Assembly (NCBI GenBank): GCA_963822295.1 | Contig: CAWGHD010000002.1 | Coordinates: 1,364,001 to 1,428,000, forward strand | Direction: 5' to 3' | Source of the DNA: VRUE01 sp963822295 | GTDB lineage: Bacteria > Actinomycetota > Thermoleophilia > Solirubrobacterales > 70-9 | DNA: 64,000 bases | Shown: one piece after another, positions 63,009-64,000 of the stretch | How the letters are laid out: the number at the start of each line of letters is the position of its first letter | How positions within the stretch are numbered: the first letter of the stretch is position 1 | Position numbers and translations under genes: made by a program | Notes under the pieces: generated by a model | The model's input: only the letters and a program-made list of their open reading frames with translations | Databases searched by the model: none | Told to the model about the DNA's origin: nothing

Positions 63009-64000
63009 TCAGGCCGGTGTGCCGACGCCCGCCATCGAGGCGAGACGGTCGAGCGTGTGCAGCTGCTCGGCGCGGTCGAGGTGCACCGGGGAGACGATCA
63101 GCCGGTCGATTCCCGCTCCCCGGAAGCGCTCGACCCGCTCCGCCACCTCGTCCTCGGTGCCGACCAGCGAGGTCGCTTCGACCACCTCGTCGGGCACCGC
63201 CTCGAAGGCGCCGCCGCGATCGCCGTCCTGGAAGCGCTTCTGGACCTCGTCGGCGACGTCGCCGAAGCCGAAGCGGTGGGCGAGATCGACGTAGAAGTTG
63301 GTCTTGCGGCTGCCCATCCCGCCGAAGTAGAGGACGAGCCCGGCCTTGACGACGCTCTTCGCCGCCTCCAGGTCGCCGTCGATCGCGACCTGGAGCGAGG
63401 GGCTGACCTCGAGGTCGGAGCGCTGGCGGCCGCCCTTGGCGAAGCCGGCCTCGAGGTGCTCCCCCCAGGTCTCCGCGAAGGCGTCGACGCTGAAGAAGAT
63501 CGGGATCCAGCCGTCGCAGATCTCTGCCGCCATCTCGACCGATTTGCGGCCGATCGCGCCGACGAAGACGGGAATCTCGTCGCGCTCGGGGTGGAAGTTG
63601 AGCTTCAGCGGCTTGCCCTCGCCGCCGGGCAGCGGCAGCTCGTAGTGCTCGCCCTGGTGGTTGACCGGGCCCTCGCGGGCGATGATCTCGCGCACGACTT
63701 CGATGTACTCGCGGGTCCGCCCCCAGGGCTTCGCGTAGGGGACGCCGTACCAGCCCTCGGAGACCTGCGGGCCGGAGGGGCCGAAGCCGAAGATGAAGCG
63801 CCCGCCGGAGAGCTTGTCGATCGTCGCGCCGGCCATCGCGGCCGCCGCCGGCGGACGGGCCGGGACCTGGAGGATCGCGGCGCCGAGCTTGATCGTCGTC
63901 GTCTGGGGGGCGAGCCAGGCGAGGACGCTGACGACGTCGGAGCCGTAGGACTCGGCGGCCCAGACCGACTCGAAGCCGGCCTTCTCCGCGGCCTGCACGA
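63009..64000 (-). CDS. LLM-class (probably F420-dependent) oxidoreductase, N-terminus outside window
   Basis: At least 330 aa of a luciferase-like TIM barrel, read from the window edge to the stop at 63009. AEKAGFESVWAAESYG, TTTIKLGAAILQVPARPPAAAAMAGATIDKLSGGRFIFGFGPSGPQVSEGWYGVPYAKPWGRTREYIEVVR and PVFVGAIGRKSVEMAAEICDGWIPIFFS are typical of the F420-binding branch. It is only partly complete because the first residues lie beyond 64000. It is upstream of pntA1 with 26 nt between, possibly in one operon. Confidence 0.88.
   Translation of the reverse strand, partial: VQAAEKAGFESVWAAESYGSDVVSVLAWLAPQTTTIKLGAAILQVPARPPAAAAMAGATIDKLSGGRFIFGFGPSGPQVSEGWYGVPYAKPWGRTREYIEVVREIIAREGPVNHQGEHYELPLPGGEGKPLKLNFHPERDEIPVFVGAIGRKSVEMAAEICDGWIPIFFSVDAFAETWGEHLEAGFAKGGRQRSDLEVSPSLQVAIDGDLEAAKSVVKAGLVLYFGGMGSRKTNFYVDLAHRFGFGDVADEVQKRFQDGDRGGAFEAVPDEVVEATSLVGTEDEVAERVERFRGAGIDRLIVSPVHLDRAEQLHTLDRLASMAGVGTPA

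Overview
This window comes from a high-GC actinobacterium. The mix of F420-type (LLM) oxidoreductases, a Get3/ArsA-like ATPase pair, a GlpX-type FBPase, ergothioneine genes, a compact type IV pilus operon and Thermoleophilia-style C-terminal Ig-like domains suggests a deep-branching lineage such as Thermoleophilia/Solirubrobacterales. That assignment is an inference from gene content and was not computed.

Layout. 1-5.4 kb: a branched-chain amino acid permease pair (livH-livM, the latter cut by the window edge) and an etfB-etfA-ETF:quinone oxidoreductase operon behind a TetR-type operator. 5.4-11.9 kb: a split B12-dependent acyl-CoA mutase, a HAD phosphatase, a thiolase and divergent pepA. 12-18 kb: a thioesterase and a divergent HxlR regulator around a perfect palindrome, then an aldehyde dehydrogenase and an acyl-CoA dehydrogenase that are both broken by several indels. 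18-24.5 kb: meaB, then a block of hexapeptide acyltransferase, GT4 glucosyltransferase, GH57 branching enzyme and two methyltransferases. This block resembles the mycobacterial methylglucose lipopolysaccharide cluster (Rv3030-Rv3037c). Small indels occur in seven genes between 15.6 and 24.4 kb and nowhere else, so they look like a poor-quality stretch of assembly.

24.5-33.6 kb: class III adenylyl cyclase, gamma-glutamyltransferase, an FtsZ with a long disordered N-terminal extension, a ParA with a similar extension, a divergent Get3-like pair, and a large unknown protein carrying two copies of the FtsZ tail motif VPEF. This is the most unusual neighbourhood.

34-51.5 kb: a type IV pilus operon on the minus strand (pilT2, pilX-like beta-helix protein, thioredoxin-like protein, pilB, pilT, pilC, pilA, a nine-repeat secreted protein, two minor prepilins, pilD, pilM, pilN, pilO, pilP-like). 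A c-di-GMP-I riboswitch lies in the pilA leader, and most intergenic gaps hold strong hairpins. PilB appears to have an N-terminal MshEN-type region, so c-di-GMP may act at both RNA and protein level.

51.6-64 kb: the principal sigma factor with a readable promoter, a YihY membrane protein, glpX, an LLM oxidoreductase, egtB-egtD, an SDR dehydrogenase and thioesterase behind a double palindromic operator, a Vps62-like protein with a Flp/TadE-like N-terminus, the three-subunit transhydrogenase pntA1-pntA2-pntB, and a truncated LLM oxidoreductase at the right edge. Five convergent gene pairs end in one shared CTAG tetranucleotide, so both stop codons overlap.
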